Assembly: GCA_019828565.1 (NCBI GenBank)
Contig: JAHDYR010000012.1
Span: 186,001-250,000, forward strand
DNA: 64,000 nt
Source: Carpediemonas membranifera
Taxonomy: Eukaryota; Fornicata
Reading direction: 5' to 3'
Shown here: piece after piece, positions 34,820 through 44,682 of the stretch
Layout of the letters: each line of letters begins with the position of its first letter
Position numbering within the stretch: the first letter of the stretch is position 1
Made by a program: the position numbers and the translations under genes
Notes under the pieces: generated by a model
Database searches by the model: none
The model's input: the letters and a program-made list of their open reading frames with translations, nothing else
What the model was told of the DNA's origin: nothing

Positions 34820-36230
34820 CTACTGCACATGCTCTCGGATCTCCCGGTACACGTTCATCGTTCTGTCCGGGTCCTCCCCACCCTCTTCATACGGTCCAGT
34901 ACAGATCCACCGGTACGTCCAGTCGTGACCAGGCTTCACCTTGGACTTCCGATCGCCCAGGTCTGGCCATGTGTCGCGTGTGAAGTACCGCGTGCTCACG
35001 TTGGTCCCCGCACGCTTCCTGATCCGCCTCTGTTCCTCCTCCACAGCGATCTTGGCCTCCTGCGCGGCCTCATAGTCGGGCGGCTCCATTTCCAGGGCGT
35101 TAGTGACGTGCGTCCAGATGGCCCTTGACTCGTGGGGTTCCTGGGCGGCGACGGGGGCGACACGCTTATCGATGAGCTGGTCAAGTTCCTTGTCGTAAAC
35201 GCATATCTGCTGGCCGTCCTCGAGGTCCGTGACGACGCTGTGGGTGATGTGGTTGCCGGAGATAGTGTAGACAGGTCGGCCGTCGACCCGCACCTCGCCG
35301 CCAATCATGCCCCGCTCCCCTCCGAACAGGGGCTTCTTCAGGAACTTGATCTTGGCCTCGAGCCCGAGGTCCGGACAGCAGCAACTGGCCTCGCCGCTCA
35401 TCTCCATGGCATACTGGCCGACGAAGATGCCCCTGCCCCAGGCCGACGGCCATGTGCTCTCCCACACCTGGCCACGCACGAGGTCGTAGAGGCGCCCGCG
35501 GCCCTCCATGATCGACCCTGCGCTGTTCCCAGTGAACTTGGAACGCGTGAAAATCCAGCCCGTGGAGGCGAAGCCGGCCTTGCGGTTGGAGAAGTAGAAG
35601 GCGCTGATAGGGGGATGGTGCGAGACCTGCTCAGCGATGTAGACGGTCGGGTGGTGCTCGCCGCTGACTGCGCCAGAGATGTCGAAGCCGAAGCGAGGGT
35701 GGATGGTGGCCTGGAAGGGGTTTCGGTTGTGGTTCTGGTAGCACCTGAAGGTCTCGCCGAGCACGGGGTTGTATGGCTTACGGACGCCGGGTGGCAGCAT
35801 CGAGAAGCCAGAACAGAACCAGGAGAGGAGATGGAGCGTGCGGCGCTTCGTGTCGTCCTCGGCCATGGCGCAGAACAGGTCCATCGGGTAGCAGATCTGC
35901 ATAAGGGGGACGCAGGCTTGTACGAACGAAGTCGGACCACTTTTCGAGGAGGGATCGGGGCTCAAGAATGAAGGTCGGCAGAGTAACGTGGGTCAGGTCG
36001 ACGCCGGGCCGAAGCTGCTTCAATAGCGCGATGACTATGGAAGGAACCTTCTTATCGTTCCATGAATGCAGTTCGTAGGCGTGTTTTTCGGATTCTGGTT
36101 CGGAATCGCTCGCGGAAGAGCAGTCGTCGCAATCATCGCAGTCACGTGGTTGATCTAAAGTACCAGCAGTTCCCTGCAACTCTCTAGTTTCCAGGGCATC
36201 TGGTTGTTCCATTCCGTCAGAGAAGGGCAT
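34820..36230 (-). CDS. Oxysterol-binding protein-related (ORD domain), frameshifted
   Basis: This is a lipid-transfer protein of the OSBP/Osh family, about 468 aa if the frame is restored. The N-terminal frame ([11 protein letters not shown], 36230) carries [19 protein letters not shown] and [18 protein letters not shown]. The rest, in another frame, carries [13 protein letters not shown] and the OSBP fingerprint [15 protein letters not shown], ending EIREHVQ. The break is at 35923-35930, where CGAA occurs twice in tandem; a single copy would keep one frame. No plausible intron fits. Either a recent 4-bp duplication has inactivated the gene or the sequence is wrong here. No PH domain or FFAT motif is evident. 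Confidence 0.85.
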
Positions 36231-36439
36231 TGTTGTCCGTTGTCATACTCGTCCCTGCCGCTTTCGGCCATTACAGTGCCGGGCTCAGCGATCGACCAAG
36301 CCGGCGGAGGACTCTGTTGGGCCCGGTACGAGTCTCCAACAGTCCCGGCCTCCTGACCATTTACAGGAGTTGGATGACAACCCGCGGCATCCCAATCATG
36401 GCGGTTGGGTCGTTTGTACATAAAGCGCCAAGACAGACC

Positions 36440-37438
36440 TCACGGCACATCGACCCCGAGGAAGCGGGCCAGACAGGGCACAGTGACGCCGTCGACCCAC
36501 TCGCACACGCGGCTCGCCTCAGCGACCACACGCCAACGACCCACGACGGCAAGGGCACCGGAAGCGTCGCCAGACCAGGCTATTGAGAGCACGTGCTGCG
36601 TCAGACGGCGCTGGAGCGACATGACGTCGACCCCGGTCATTGTCGCCAGTCTGATCCAGGCCGCCTCGTTGGCCGCCGGGTTGTCCAGGTCAAACATAGT
36701 CAAAGTCAAGTCGAGTCGACACTGGACCGCGGCGATGACGTCCGAGCGGCTGTGGCCCGTGAGTCCTGCTCTCACAGGCCCGACCAGGGCGGGCAGGGGG
36801 CTGGAGCTGATCAAGGGGGACAGCTGGTCCCAAGTTGGGATCAGCTGGTCAATGAGGTCGGGCGGGACGACTTCGGCCCACTCAGCGGGGTCGCACTCGC
36901 CGGGTTGGGCCTGCAAGTGAGGGATGATCCACTGCACCGCCTCCCGCCGGAGCAGGGTCGGTATGAGTGGCGCCACTGCCTGATACACCGTGGTGACGTG
37001 GTACAGGGCCATCTTATCCCAGATTTCATGCAGTGCAGGTAGCAGGGCGGCCGAGGTGAGGGCGTCGTAGGCGGGGCTGGCCTCCACGAGGCTGTGGATG
37101 CGAGTGAAGGTCTCGAGGACCTCAGGTGATAGTATGCTATGGGTGCGCACGAAGGAAGGGAGGTGGGGCGCGAGAGAGGCGACAGTGACGCGGCAGAAGG
37201 AGGGATCGTCGAGAAGGCCGATCCTCTTGATGCTCGTGAGAGTATCCAGGAGGGAACCGACGTCTGAGTTCTCTAGTTCAGAGGAAATGTTCTCAAGCAG
37301 GTGGAGATCGGCGTCTGAAAGGGCTGATGAGGCTGATCTGCCGTTGAACGCGGGATTCAGGATGCGATGCTCGATGGCTGCCAGCTCTCGTTCGTAATAT
37401 TCTATCCTTCCCTCAATCATGCCCACAACATCCAGCAT
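36440..37438 (-). CDS. Unrecognised alpha-helical protein
   Basis: This is a 332-aa intact ORF starting MLDVVGMIEGRIEYYERELAAIE. It appears wholly helical, with an N-terminal coiled coil and a Trp-containing C-terminal half (IWDKMALYHV, AVQWIIPHLQ, IPTWDQLSPL, RRLTQHVLSIAWSG). The PxLxxxW-type repeats faintly recall the C-terminal region of GCFC/TFIP11 splicing factors, but the match is too weak to claim. No signal peptide, membrane segment or catalytic motif is seen. Codon use resembles its neighbours. Confidence 0.5.
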   Translation of the reverse strand: MLDVVGMIEGRIEYYERELAAIEHRILNPAFNGRSASSALSDADLHLLENISSELENSDVGSLLDTLTSIKRIGLLDDPSFCRVTVASLAPHLPSFVRTHSILSPEVLETFTRIHSLVEASPAYDALTSAALLPALHEIWDKMALYHVTTVYQAVAPLIPTLLRREAVQWIIPHLQAQPGECDPAEWAEVVPPDLIDQLIPTWDQLSPLISSSPLPALVGPVRAGLTGHSRSDVIAAVQCRLDLTLTMFDLDNPAANEAAWIRLATMTGVDVMSLQRRLTQHVLSIAWSGDASGALAVVGRWRVVAEASRVCEWVDGVTVPCLARFLGVDVP

Positions 37439-37592
37439 GCTCGAATAATACGGCTACGGACGGGCCCTCAATTTAATGTGTCATAAACTGCGGTATCGAA
37501 ACCTGGGCGATTGGAGGGCAAGCAGCATGGATTACTGCGTCTATGTATCATGAGAAAGCTTTTAAATCAATGCTATATATGCCAAGGGCAGC

Positions 37593-38633
37593 CTACTGGT
37601 CAGCCAGCATCCGGGCCCTCCCCCTCGCGAGCGGGCTGGCCGTGTGGGCTGAACCAACTACACCGAACGGGCCCACTGGAGGCTTGATGTCCAGTCGGGT
37701 CGGCCTCCCGCTGGGCTTGGGTCCGGGAGAGGTCATGATTCGGGGTGGCGGTTGGTTGGGTGTTGGGGTCACAGTCACAGTCCGGGGCGTCTGTGCGGCC
37801 CTCCTCATGGCCTTGAGGGACCTGGCCGGCGACCCAACGATCATGGTCTGCTGCTGTGTGAGGGATGACGATGGCGCCTCGCGGGGGTCCTCAACCCGCA
37901 TGCTCCGGGCGGACGTCAGGGGGCGGCGGGGGGCACCTCGTGTCTGCCTGAGAAACAACTCGTCGAAGGGCAGCGTGTCGATGTGGCAGTCGGCGGGGAT
38001 GTTGTCCTGCACAGTCTGCTCGTACCGATCGCCCAGTGAGGCCTGGATCGGGTTGTTCGCCAGGGCCACGTGCTTTAGGGGCGGCATAGTGAGGAAGGTC
38101 AGGGTCTCTGGGTCGGCGATGCGGTTTGATCGCAAGTCCAGGAGGGTGAGGGAGTTACACATGCAGATCGGCTGCAGGTCCTCGATCTCGTTCTCAGAAG
38201 CGAGCAGGTGGGTCAAGTTGGGCAGGAACTCGACTCCATCGAGGTCCTTCGTGTGGCACCGGTCGATGTACAGGTGCGTGAGGCTGTTGAACGAGCTGCC
38301 GAGGGAGGAGACAGAGTAGATGATCGAACGGGACATGGAGAGCTTCTCTAGGTTGGGGAGCATGTCTCCAACAGCGCTCATCGTCATCATATTCGCGTTC
38401 ATCATCGTAGAGAGCGTGGTCACCGCCGAAAGGTCGGTTTTGCCGGTGATCTGCTGTAGCTTCTCCAAGCTAAGCAAATCGTCCATCATCTGCTCCACGT
38501 TGAGCCCTTCGTTCTCGTCATCGCTAAACATGGGCGGATCGGCAAGCCAACGATCGCTCAGCTTAGTCTGCGGGATGTCTGGTGGGAGGGGATTTGGCGT
38601 GGCTGAGGGTGCAGCTGGTAACAGCACCACCAA
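37593..38633 (-). CDS. LRRC56: LRRC56/ODA8-like leucine-rich repeat protein
   Basis: The ORF is 346 aa; MFSDDENEGLNVEQ (38531) is an alternative start. LRRC56 (ODA8 in Chlamydomonas) helps assemble or transport outer dynein arms. Family-like stretches: LEKLQQITGKTDLSAVTTL, then MLPNLEKLSMSRSIIYSVSSLG, LTHLYIDRCHTKDLDGVEFL, LLASENEIEDLQPI, LLDLRSNRIADPETL and ALANNPIQ, giving five or six LRRs over about residues 60-200. The C-terminal third is Pro/Arg-rich and disordered. The neighbouring SF-assemblin and ODAD2-like genes make a flagellar setting. Confidence 0.75.
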   Translation of the reverse strand: MVVLLPAAPSATPNPLPPDIPQTKLSDRWLADPPMFSDDENEGLNVEQMMDDLLSLEKLQQITGKTDLSAVTTLSTMMNANMMTMSAVGDMLPNLEKLSMSRSIIYSVSSLGSSFNSLTHLYIDRCHTKDLDGVEFLPNLTHLLASENEIEDLQPICMCNSLTLLDLRSNRIADPETLTFLTMPPLKHVALANNPIQASLGDRYEQTVQDNIPADCHIDTLPFDELFLRQTRGAPRRPLTSARSMRVEDPREAPSSSLTQQQTMIVGSPARSLKAMRRAAQTPRTVTVTPTPNQPPPRIMTSPGPKPSGRPTRLDIKPPVGPFGVVGSAHTASPLARGRARMLADQ

Positions 38634-38714
38634 GTACCTCTGGTCTTCTGGGCTGTGAGAACTTTTGCTTCATTGTTCCGATCAACCGCCCCACCGTCAT
38701 CATCTACTTTAACA

Positions 38715-39503
38715 TTACTGACGCATTGCTTCCACGTTACTACACGTGTTCTCCAGCAGCCTGAGCAGCGTCTCCTCCGTGCCCTCCCTGTCTTCCCGCT
38801 CCTGGGCGATGTCTGACTGGATTCGGGTGGCGACATCCTCCAGCATCTTGAACATGGTCTGCTCCGACTCCTCTCTGACCTTCCTCTCTGTGGCAAGGGT
38901 CTCGTTCAGCGCGGCGACCTCGTCCTCGAGCTTCTTCGCCATGCGGGCGTACCGCTCCGTCCGGTCGTGGTGCTCCGTCTCCAGCAGCTCATTCAGCCGC
39001 CCGATCTCCTCGTTCACCTTCTTGGTCTGTGATTCCTCGCTCTCTTCACGGGCCTTCTTGTCCTTGGCGAGTTCAAGACGGAGGGCGAAGCATCTGTCGT
39101 CAATGGCCTTGAGGATCTTGCCCTCGCCATCCTTGCGGGTCGACTTCTCTGTGCTGAGGTCGTAAGTGACCGAGGATTCGACTTGGCGTAGTTCCTTGGT
39201 CTTACGATCGTCGAGAGATTCCCGGACACCCTTCGCTTGTGTAATTTCTTCAAGGAGGCGCGAAATCGCGTCCTTGATGCTGTTCATCTTAGTTTCCTCG
39301 GCAGCAGTGGACTTGGAGAGCTTCTCTTCGAGAACACGGAGCTTCATCTCAATAGCGTCCCTACGCGCCTGTTTCTCGTCCTCAAGACCGGCCTGGAGAG
39401 AACCAAGCTTATCAGCGATCTGTCTCATGCGCATGCGGCTTGGCGCCGGCGATTCAAGCATTCCCAGGTCCATTTCTTCACGACGCAGATTAAAGCATCG
39501 CAT
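38715..39503 (-). CDS. SF-assemblin (giardin-type striated fibre protein)
   Basis: The protein is 262 aa, almost entirely coiled coil, starting MRCFNLRREEMDLG. SF-assemblins form striated root fibres linked to basal bodies; in Giardia the family includes beta-giardin and related ventral-disc proteins. Typical features are a short non-helical head with a Ser-Pro element (ESPAPSRMRMRQI), then continuous heptads rich in Glu, Lys and Arg with repeated EREDREGTEE-like segments to the C-terminus. Length agrees with the family (about 260-280 aa). Confidence 0.85.
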   Translation of the reverse strand: MRCFNLRREEMDLGMLESPAPSRMRMRQIADKLGSLQAGLEDEKQARRDAIEMKLRVLEEKLSKSTAAEETKMNSIKDAISRLLEEITQAKGVRESLDDRKTKELRQVESSVTYDLSTEKSTRKDGEGKILKAIDDRCFALRLELAKDKKAREESEESQTKKVNEEIGRLNELLETEHHDRTERYARMAKKLEDEVAALNETLATERKVREESEQTMFKMLEDVATRIQSDIAQEREDREGTEETLLRLLENTCSNVEAMRQ

Positions 39504-39822
39504 TTTTGGGTCAAAAGCACAGCGATCCTTGCGCGCTCATACAGCCCAGCTACACTAAAGATGCTGCTACTTCCCCAATACGCATCACTGCCCAAGTCCG
39601 CTATCGATCACCCCAAACCCAAGACCTTTTATTCCACCTGGGAAAACTGTGCTGGCAATGATAGGATAAGATGGGAAAACGTGCTAAAGTCAATTAATCG
39701 CCCCATATGTGGCATGAAGCTAGTTTCGTCCACCTCCGCGTCCGGGCGGAGTGGCTGGTGCGTGGGGGACCGACGCGCCTCTGCCTCGTCACCTCGTTGC
39801 AGGTGCGCTGGCGTTGCGTTCG

Positions 39823-40299
39823 CACATCGAGAGGTCGGTTGATCTGGCGATCGGCAGGTCCGAGGGCTTTGTTCCGGGCAGTGGGCCGACGTATGCTGTG
39901 TAAACGGGGTGCGATACATACAAACAGGTGGATACAGTGTCCTTGGTGCCAGTGTAAAAGCCGACGCAACTCGGCGGGTGCGCAAGCGACGATTTGTGCT
40001 GTGGCGCGGCGTGCTTGCCATCATTGACCGTGGTCGGCATGTTTTCGCGCATATTCGCCATACTGGGAATCGACGGGATCGACGGAAGCCCGCGGTTGTT
40101 CAGCATCTCGTGGTTCTAGCTGAAGCGCTGTACTCGGAGTCGAGTCGGCCGCAGTTTAACGCGTTTAGCTCGAAACGGCGCGCGGGGCAACTTCCAGGGC
40201 CCGCCTACCCACGCTTACAGCGCCACTTCCGCCCCAATATTCTCCCGGCCCGCATTCAAATCAGGGCTGCGTGTCCGATCTGGAGATCAGGGTCGAATC
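39823..40299. repeat. 477-bp repeat, copy 1
   Basis: This copy is near-identical to 42932-43408. I found only a GG/AA dinucleotide difference (gcggggCAActt here, gcggggCGGctt in copy 2) and small end differences. The two copies are in direct orientation and flank the ODAD2-like gene. A minus-strand ORF beginning MLNNRGLPSIPSIPSM is open through most of both copies, but codon quality is not convincing. No TG...CA termini or clear target duplication is seen. The right end carries a B-box-like GGGTCGAATCC in this copy only. Confidence 0.85.
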
Positions 40300-40380
40300 C
40301 TGTGACCGAATGATCCCATGCATCATAATCGCACGACAGATACTTTAGAGCTTACTATTAGTACAATCAATACTACATGG

Positions 40381-42528
40381 TCAGTGGCCCATCCTTGAAA
40401 CGTAGTGGACCCTCAGATGCCGCACAGCACCCGCAGCCATCTCCTGGGCGACCTCGTCGTCGCACGCCATCAGCTTCACCAGCGGGATGTGCGCCCCGAC
40501 GTCCCGCAGCACCATGGCGTTGTCCGCGTTCGACGCGAGGCTGCTGAGGGCGTGGGCGGTTGCCCTGTGAACCGCCTCGTCTGCTGTGTCCGTGAGGAAG
40601 CGGACCAGCGGCTGCAGCACGTCCTGCTGGCCGATGTACTCGCGGTTAGACCCAGAATCAGCCATATAGCCCAGAGCATTCGCCGCATGCTGCCGTATCA
40701 GATCAGATTTTGTGATACGGACCAATCTGCAGAGATCATCAATAACCCCGAGCTCGGTCATGATCTGGCAGTTCTCAGGGTCCTTCACCAGCTGCGACAC
40801 GAGGGCGCAGGCATAGCCCAGCACAGCCTCGTTCGTGCTCTTGAACAACGAAGCCACGATGAAGGCGCCGCCGTGGAAGGTGCGGCCGACCATGGCGCTG
40901 CGGGCGACGGGCTCGAGCAGCGGCACGAGGGCAGAGGCCGCTGCGGCGACGACAGCGGGGTCCTCCATCTTCAGCAGGGACCACAGCAGCCGGATGCCGT
41001 CCGCCTTGACGATCTCGTCGGCAGCCTTTGGGTCGCGTCCCATCGTTGCCAGGGCAGTCGAGACGTCGCTGAGGAGCTTTGGGTTGATCGCCTTGAGGTG
41101 GCCGACGAGCATCGAGAGGCTGCCGGACCGCTTGATGGCGTTCCGGCCCTCCTCGTTCTGGGCGAGCGCGGAGATTAGCAGCGCGGCGTTGCCGACGAGC
41201 ACCTCGTCGTGGTGCTTGAGCAGGGAGGCGAGGGTGGGGGGCAGCTTGTTCTGGATCATGGCCTTCCGGTTGGGCGGGTACTCGGCGAGGTGGGTCAGCG
41301 CCGTCAGCGCCTGGGACGTCAGGGGGCCGGGCCGGTCAACCAGCCTGCACAGCGACGACACGCCCTTGCTGCGGTGTACGATGCCCTGGACCTCGGTGTG
41401 CTTCGAGAGGTCGGCCATGAGGGCCGCAGCGTGCTCGAGGGCCGGGGGGTAGTCGACCTGACTGAGCACGCTGAGCACGGTGTCGCTGACAGCGGTGGAG
41501 GAGAGGGCGTCGGGGTGGGTCACGATGAACTGGCGCAGACACCGCATGCAGTGGGCGACGACCTGCTTCCGCTCGTCTGTGAGGTCATGCATGGCCCCGT
41601 TGGCCAGCCCCGTGATCGTAGCCACCCCGCCCAGCCCGATCACCGCAGACCGGTTGGCCTTGGACTCGAGCAGCGCCGCCATCGCCCGGGACGCCTCGAG
41701 GGGCAGCGTGGCATGGCGCTTCGACTTGGGCTTGAGGAATCCGAGCACGAGGGGCAGGCCATTCTTCTGCCGCACTGAGCGACGCAGACTGTGCTGCACC
41801 GCGGCCTCGGCCGCGACTGTCAGAGCCTTGTCGATGACGGGGATGGGGGTACGCTCGTCGCCGAGGAGATCGACCACCACCGCCATGCCGTCACAGTCAA
41901 CGATGGAAGTCCGCATCTCAGGCGTCTGGGCCAGTGCGGCCATGAGGGTGAGGGCCTCGACCCTTGCCTTGACGTCGTCACTCGACCCGATCATGCGGAC
42001 CAGCCGCTTCAGCCCGTCCGCATGCAGGAACAGTGCTTGGTTGCGGCTCTGGGTGAAGTCTGAGGCCTGCAGGGTGCTGAGGGCCACAAGGGTGCTGGCC
42101 TTCGTGGCCCCGTCGAGGGTCGTGACCAGCTTGGTGAATGGGTTCGCCCGTTTGTCTTTCTCTCGGAGGCCATCGACGGCTGCCTTGACGGCCTCACGCA
42201 TCTTGTTCTCCTCGTTGACATCGTCATTCTCCCCATCCGAGTGCACCTCGACGGCGACGGGGCTCTTGGTGGTAGTATCGCTGGCCACGGTGGGCGTGGA
42301 TGAGCGTGTAGGACTCGAAATCAGCGTGCTGTTACGGCGCAGCTGTTGCAGTAGCATTGCGGTGCTGTCTCGCCGACTGTTCCCAGAATTTGTGAGAGAA
42401 AACTTCATCGCGCCTGGTGCACCCTTTGGGGTCACAGAGCGAAGCGAAAGAGAGGAAGACGGAACATCACTCGTATTAATAGTCATTAAAGTGTGGCTTG
42501 GCGTCGTTTTGGTGCTCATTTCGGACAA
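40381..42528 (-). CDS. Armadillo-repeat protein, ODAD2/ARMC4-like
   Basis: The protein is 715 aa. The first 110 residues are Ser/Thr-rich and disordered. From about residue 140 onward it is a continuous armadillo solenoid. The C-terminal repeats (ANALGYMADSGSNREYIG, LQPLVRFL, HRATAHALSSLASNADNAMVLRDVGA, AAGAVRHLRV) resemble the C-terminal repeats of ODAD2/ARMC4, which docks outer dynein arms on axonemal doublets. Vac8 or importin-type ARM proteins are the alternative, but the nearby LRRC56 gene favours an axonemal role. The gene is intact and flanked on both sides by the 477-bp repeat. Confidence 0.6.
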   Translation of the reverse strand: MSEMSTKTTPSHTLMTINTSDVPSSSLSLRSVTPKGAPGAMKFSLTNSGNSRRDSTAMLLQQLRRNSTLISSPTRSSTPTVASDTTTKSPVAVEVHSDGENDDVNEENKMREAVKAAVDGLREKDKRANPFTKLVTTLDGATKASTLVALSTLQASDFTQSRNQALFLHADGLKRLVRMIGSSDDVKARVEALTLMAALAQTPEMRTSIVDCDGMAVVVDLLGDERTPIPVIDKALTVAAEAAVQHSLRRSVRQKNGLPLVLGFLKPKSKRHATLPLEASRAMAALLESKANRSAVIGLGGVATITGLANGAMHDLTDERKQVVAHCMRCLRQFIVTHPDALSSTAVSDTVLSVLSQVDYPPALEHAAALMADLSKHTEVQGIVHRSKGVSSLCRLVDRPGPLTSQALTALTHLAEYPPNRKAMIQNKLPPTLASLLKHHDEVLVGNAALLISALAQNEEGRNAIKRSGSLSMLVGHLKAINPKLLSDVSTALATMGRDPKAADEIVKADGIRLLWSLLKMEDPAVVAAAASALVPLLEPVARSAMVGRTFHGGAFIVASLFKSTNEAVLGYACALVSQLVKDPENCQIMTELGVIDDLCRLVRITKSDLIRQHAANALGYMADSGSNREYIGQQDVLQPLVRFLTDTADEAVHRATAHALSSLASNADNAMVLRDVGAHIPLVKLMACDDEVAQEMAAGAVRHLRVHYVSRMGH

Positions 42529-42931
42529 AGACCGACGCTGAGGTGATGCTAGAAATTGAGAGCGTCAAATTCTTCAGGGCCCGAGCTCCACTCGACCCTG
42601 GAACGGTCACAGCAGGCGTACAGCAGTGCTTACTGCCAGTCTCTCTCGTCGCAAAACTTGACCGCTGCAACTTACACCGACAGTTATCAGGGCCTTTGGA
42701 CCGTGGCCATCAGTCATGCAATACTGCTGATGCCGGGGAGTGATGCTTTATATCGTTGATACCCGGGACGCCACCCACTGCCGCGTCTGCTCGGAGTCCG
42801 CCATAGGGTGCAAGGGATGTTAGCAGGCTGTCAACCCAAGCTCAGCGGAGAAGAAGCAGCCAAGGGAGAGTTTACTGATACGATAGTGTGCCGAATGCCG
42901 TATGGATAATAATCAGCGTGGGTGATGCGTT

Positions 42932-43408
42932 CACATCGAGAGGTCGGTTGATCTGGCGATCGGCAGGTCCGAGGGCTTTGTTCCGGGCAGTGGGCCGACG
43001 TATGCTGTGTAAACGGGGTGCGATACATACAAACAGGTGGATACAGTGTCCTTGGTGCCAGTGTAAAAGCCGACGCAACTCGGCGGGTGCGCAAGCGACG
43101 ATTTGTGCTGTGGCGCGGCGTGCTTGCCATCATTGACCGTGGTCGGCATGTTTTCGCGCATATTCGCCATACTGGGAATCGACGGGATCGACGGAAGCCC
43201 GCGGTTGTTCAGCATCTCGTGGTTCTAGCTGAAGCGCTGTACTCGGAGTCGAGTCGGCCGCAGTTTAACGCGTTTAGCTCGAAACGGCGCGCGGGGCGGC
43301 TTCCAGGGCCCGCCTACCCACGCTTACAGCGCCACTTCCGCCCCAATATTCTCCCGGCCCGCATTCAAATCAGGGCTGCGTGTCCGATCTGGAGATCAGG
43401 GTCAAATC
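42932..43408. repeat. 477-bp repeat, copy 2
   Basis: Same sequence and orientation as 39823-40299, 3109 nt further right. It lies between the 5' side of the ODAD2-like gene and the 3' end of the flavodoxin gene. The flanks are unrelated, which fixes the boundaries to a few bases. Its last bases read GGTCAAATC where copy 1 has GGTCGAATC. Confidence 0.85.
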
Positions 43409-43445
43409 TGCAATGCTCACATTTCTGAAAACATAAAATCATGCA

Positions 43446-43452
43446 TTTTACT
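43446..43452 (-). terminator. AGTAAAA poly(A)-like signal of the flavodoxin gene
   Basis: On the minus strand AGTAAAA lies two bases past the TAA stop at 43455. It is close to AGTRAAY. Confidence 0.4.
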
Positions 43453-43454
43453 GC

Positions 43455-44003
43455 TTAGGCAACGTCTGTAGTGATGTCGGGGGTACCAACCTCAGCGTGT
43501 ACCATGGGGGAGCCGGGGATGGCCAGCTTGACCGTGCGGCTCAGGTTGTTCACCCAAGGCTCGAGCTGCTCGAAGGGTGAGCCTTCCTCGTCGTCGGCAA
43601 GACCCGGGGGGACCGTGAACTTGACGCCGCACTGGGTGAGGAGGTTCTCGATGAGGTTACCGGCGGCGTTGAACGAGCCGTTGTAGCTCGAGTCGCCGAG
43701 TGTGAAGAGAGCAATTGGCATGTTCTTAAGGTCGGGGAAGAACTTGAGCCAGTCGACGAACTCGGCGGCGTTGTCGGGAACGTGGTCGTCGTTGTCGTCG
43801 CTGCTGGAGCATACCACTACGAAGAGCGTGAACTGGCGGAGGAACGCTGGATCGCGGCGGACGTTGTTGAGCTCGACGATGTGAGTATGGTAGCCAGCGG
43901 CCGTGAGCGAATCCCCGATGATGTCGGCACAGTCCTCGGCCTGCCCTGTCGCGCTGCCGTACCCGATAAGCACGTTGTGCCGTAGTTTCGATGATGTTTC
44001 CAT
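43455..44003 (-). CDS. Single-domain flavodoxin-like protein
   Basis: The 182-aa protein starts METSSKLRHNVLIGYGSATGQAEDC (44003); more upstream in-frame ATGs give an implausible leader. GYGSATGQAED is the phosphate-binding loop for FMN. TLFVVVCSSSDDNDDHVPDNAAEF matches the 60s loop, and LFTLGDSSYNGSFNAAGNLIE the 90s loop with its flavin-stacking tyrosine. The length is that of the flavodoxin domain of diflavin reductases (CPR, NOS, methionine synthase reductase) without the FAD/NADPH reductase half. It is probably a soluble electron carrier or a partner of a reductase elsewhere. Confidence 0.85.
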   Translation of the reverse strand: METSSKLRHNVLIGYGSATGQAEDCADIIGDSLTAAGYHTHIVELNNVRRDPAFLRQFTLFVVVCSSSDDNDDHVPDNAAEFVDWLKFFPDLKNMPIALFTLGDSSYNGSFNAAGNLIENLLTQCGVKFTVPPGLADDEEGSPFEQLEPWVNNLSRTVKLAIPGSPMVHAEVGTPDITTDVA

Positions 44004-44381
44004 GAGAGTGGTCTGTACGCGTAGTTCGCAGGCCGGGTTCGCATGTCTTGTTCGCATGGGGTAAAGTGCGCTTGTGCGGCGTGTCATTGGTGTCGAATGA
44101 CATGGGCGGAAAAAGGATGACGCGGTTTCCCAGAGGAGAAGCAAAGGACAATGGCTGGTACTAGAGAGTTTGTACGATTCATGGATGACTTTGAGGCATC
44201 GTTTAGGCGAGTACGAGAGGACTATGTAACGAAAAGACGCCAACACGTCGTTGAGCAGGTCGTGGAGACGACCGCGAGATAATATGGAATAAAGAGACGA
44301 TAGCGTATCAAATTAGAGCAAAATGGCTGAACACACGTTGATTCAACCGTGATTCTCGGCGACGACGGAGCGAACTTGGAC

Positions 44382-44575
44382 ACAGTCGCAGCGACCCTTC
44401 ACAAAACACTCAAGGCTGCTTTTGGTCCCCGCCCGCCCAAGAAGGCGTACAACCACACCGCCCAACAGGACATCTCGTTCTGCCTGAGGCAGGGCTACTC
44501 GGCCGTTGACTACTAAGCACCCCACCCAACCCCTTCCTTACCCTTTACGTGAGTTGGCTCATAAATGGAACATTC
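44382..44575 (+). pseudogene. Duplicated 3' gene-end relic, copy B
   Basis: Same relic as 552-739, about 44 kb apart. This copy keeps the longer open frame: from 44320 it reads VILGDDGANLDTVAATLHKT and onward to ISFCLRQGYSAVDY and TAA (44514-44516), with an in-frame TGA and no ATG upstream. The 3' non-coding tail (including GAGTTGGCTCATAAATGGAAC) is also shared, so the duplication is of genomic DNA past the stop. I do not recognise the protein. Confidence 0.6.
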
Positions 44576-44682
44576 AAGGGCATCAAAGTGCTCAGACGAT
44601 GTGAAGTGGACCCCGCAGAATTGCCCCCAGCTACCACTGCCACAGCTCAGCACGGTCAACGTCTATCTATTTACATGGCTAT

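Noticed and set aside
35900-35940. Intron explanation for the OSBP frame break
   Set aside because: Possible GT...AG spans are 24 nt or less and lack the ACACAG end; the CGAA tandem duplication is simpler.
40260-40310. tRNA-like end in the 477-bp repeat (GGGTCGAATCC)
   Set aside because: The T-loop is GTCGAAT, copy 2 differs there, and no cloverleaf can be built from the preceding 75 nt.
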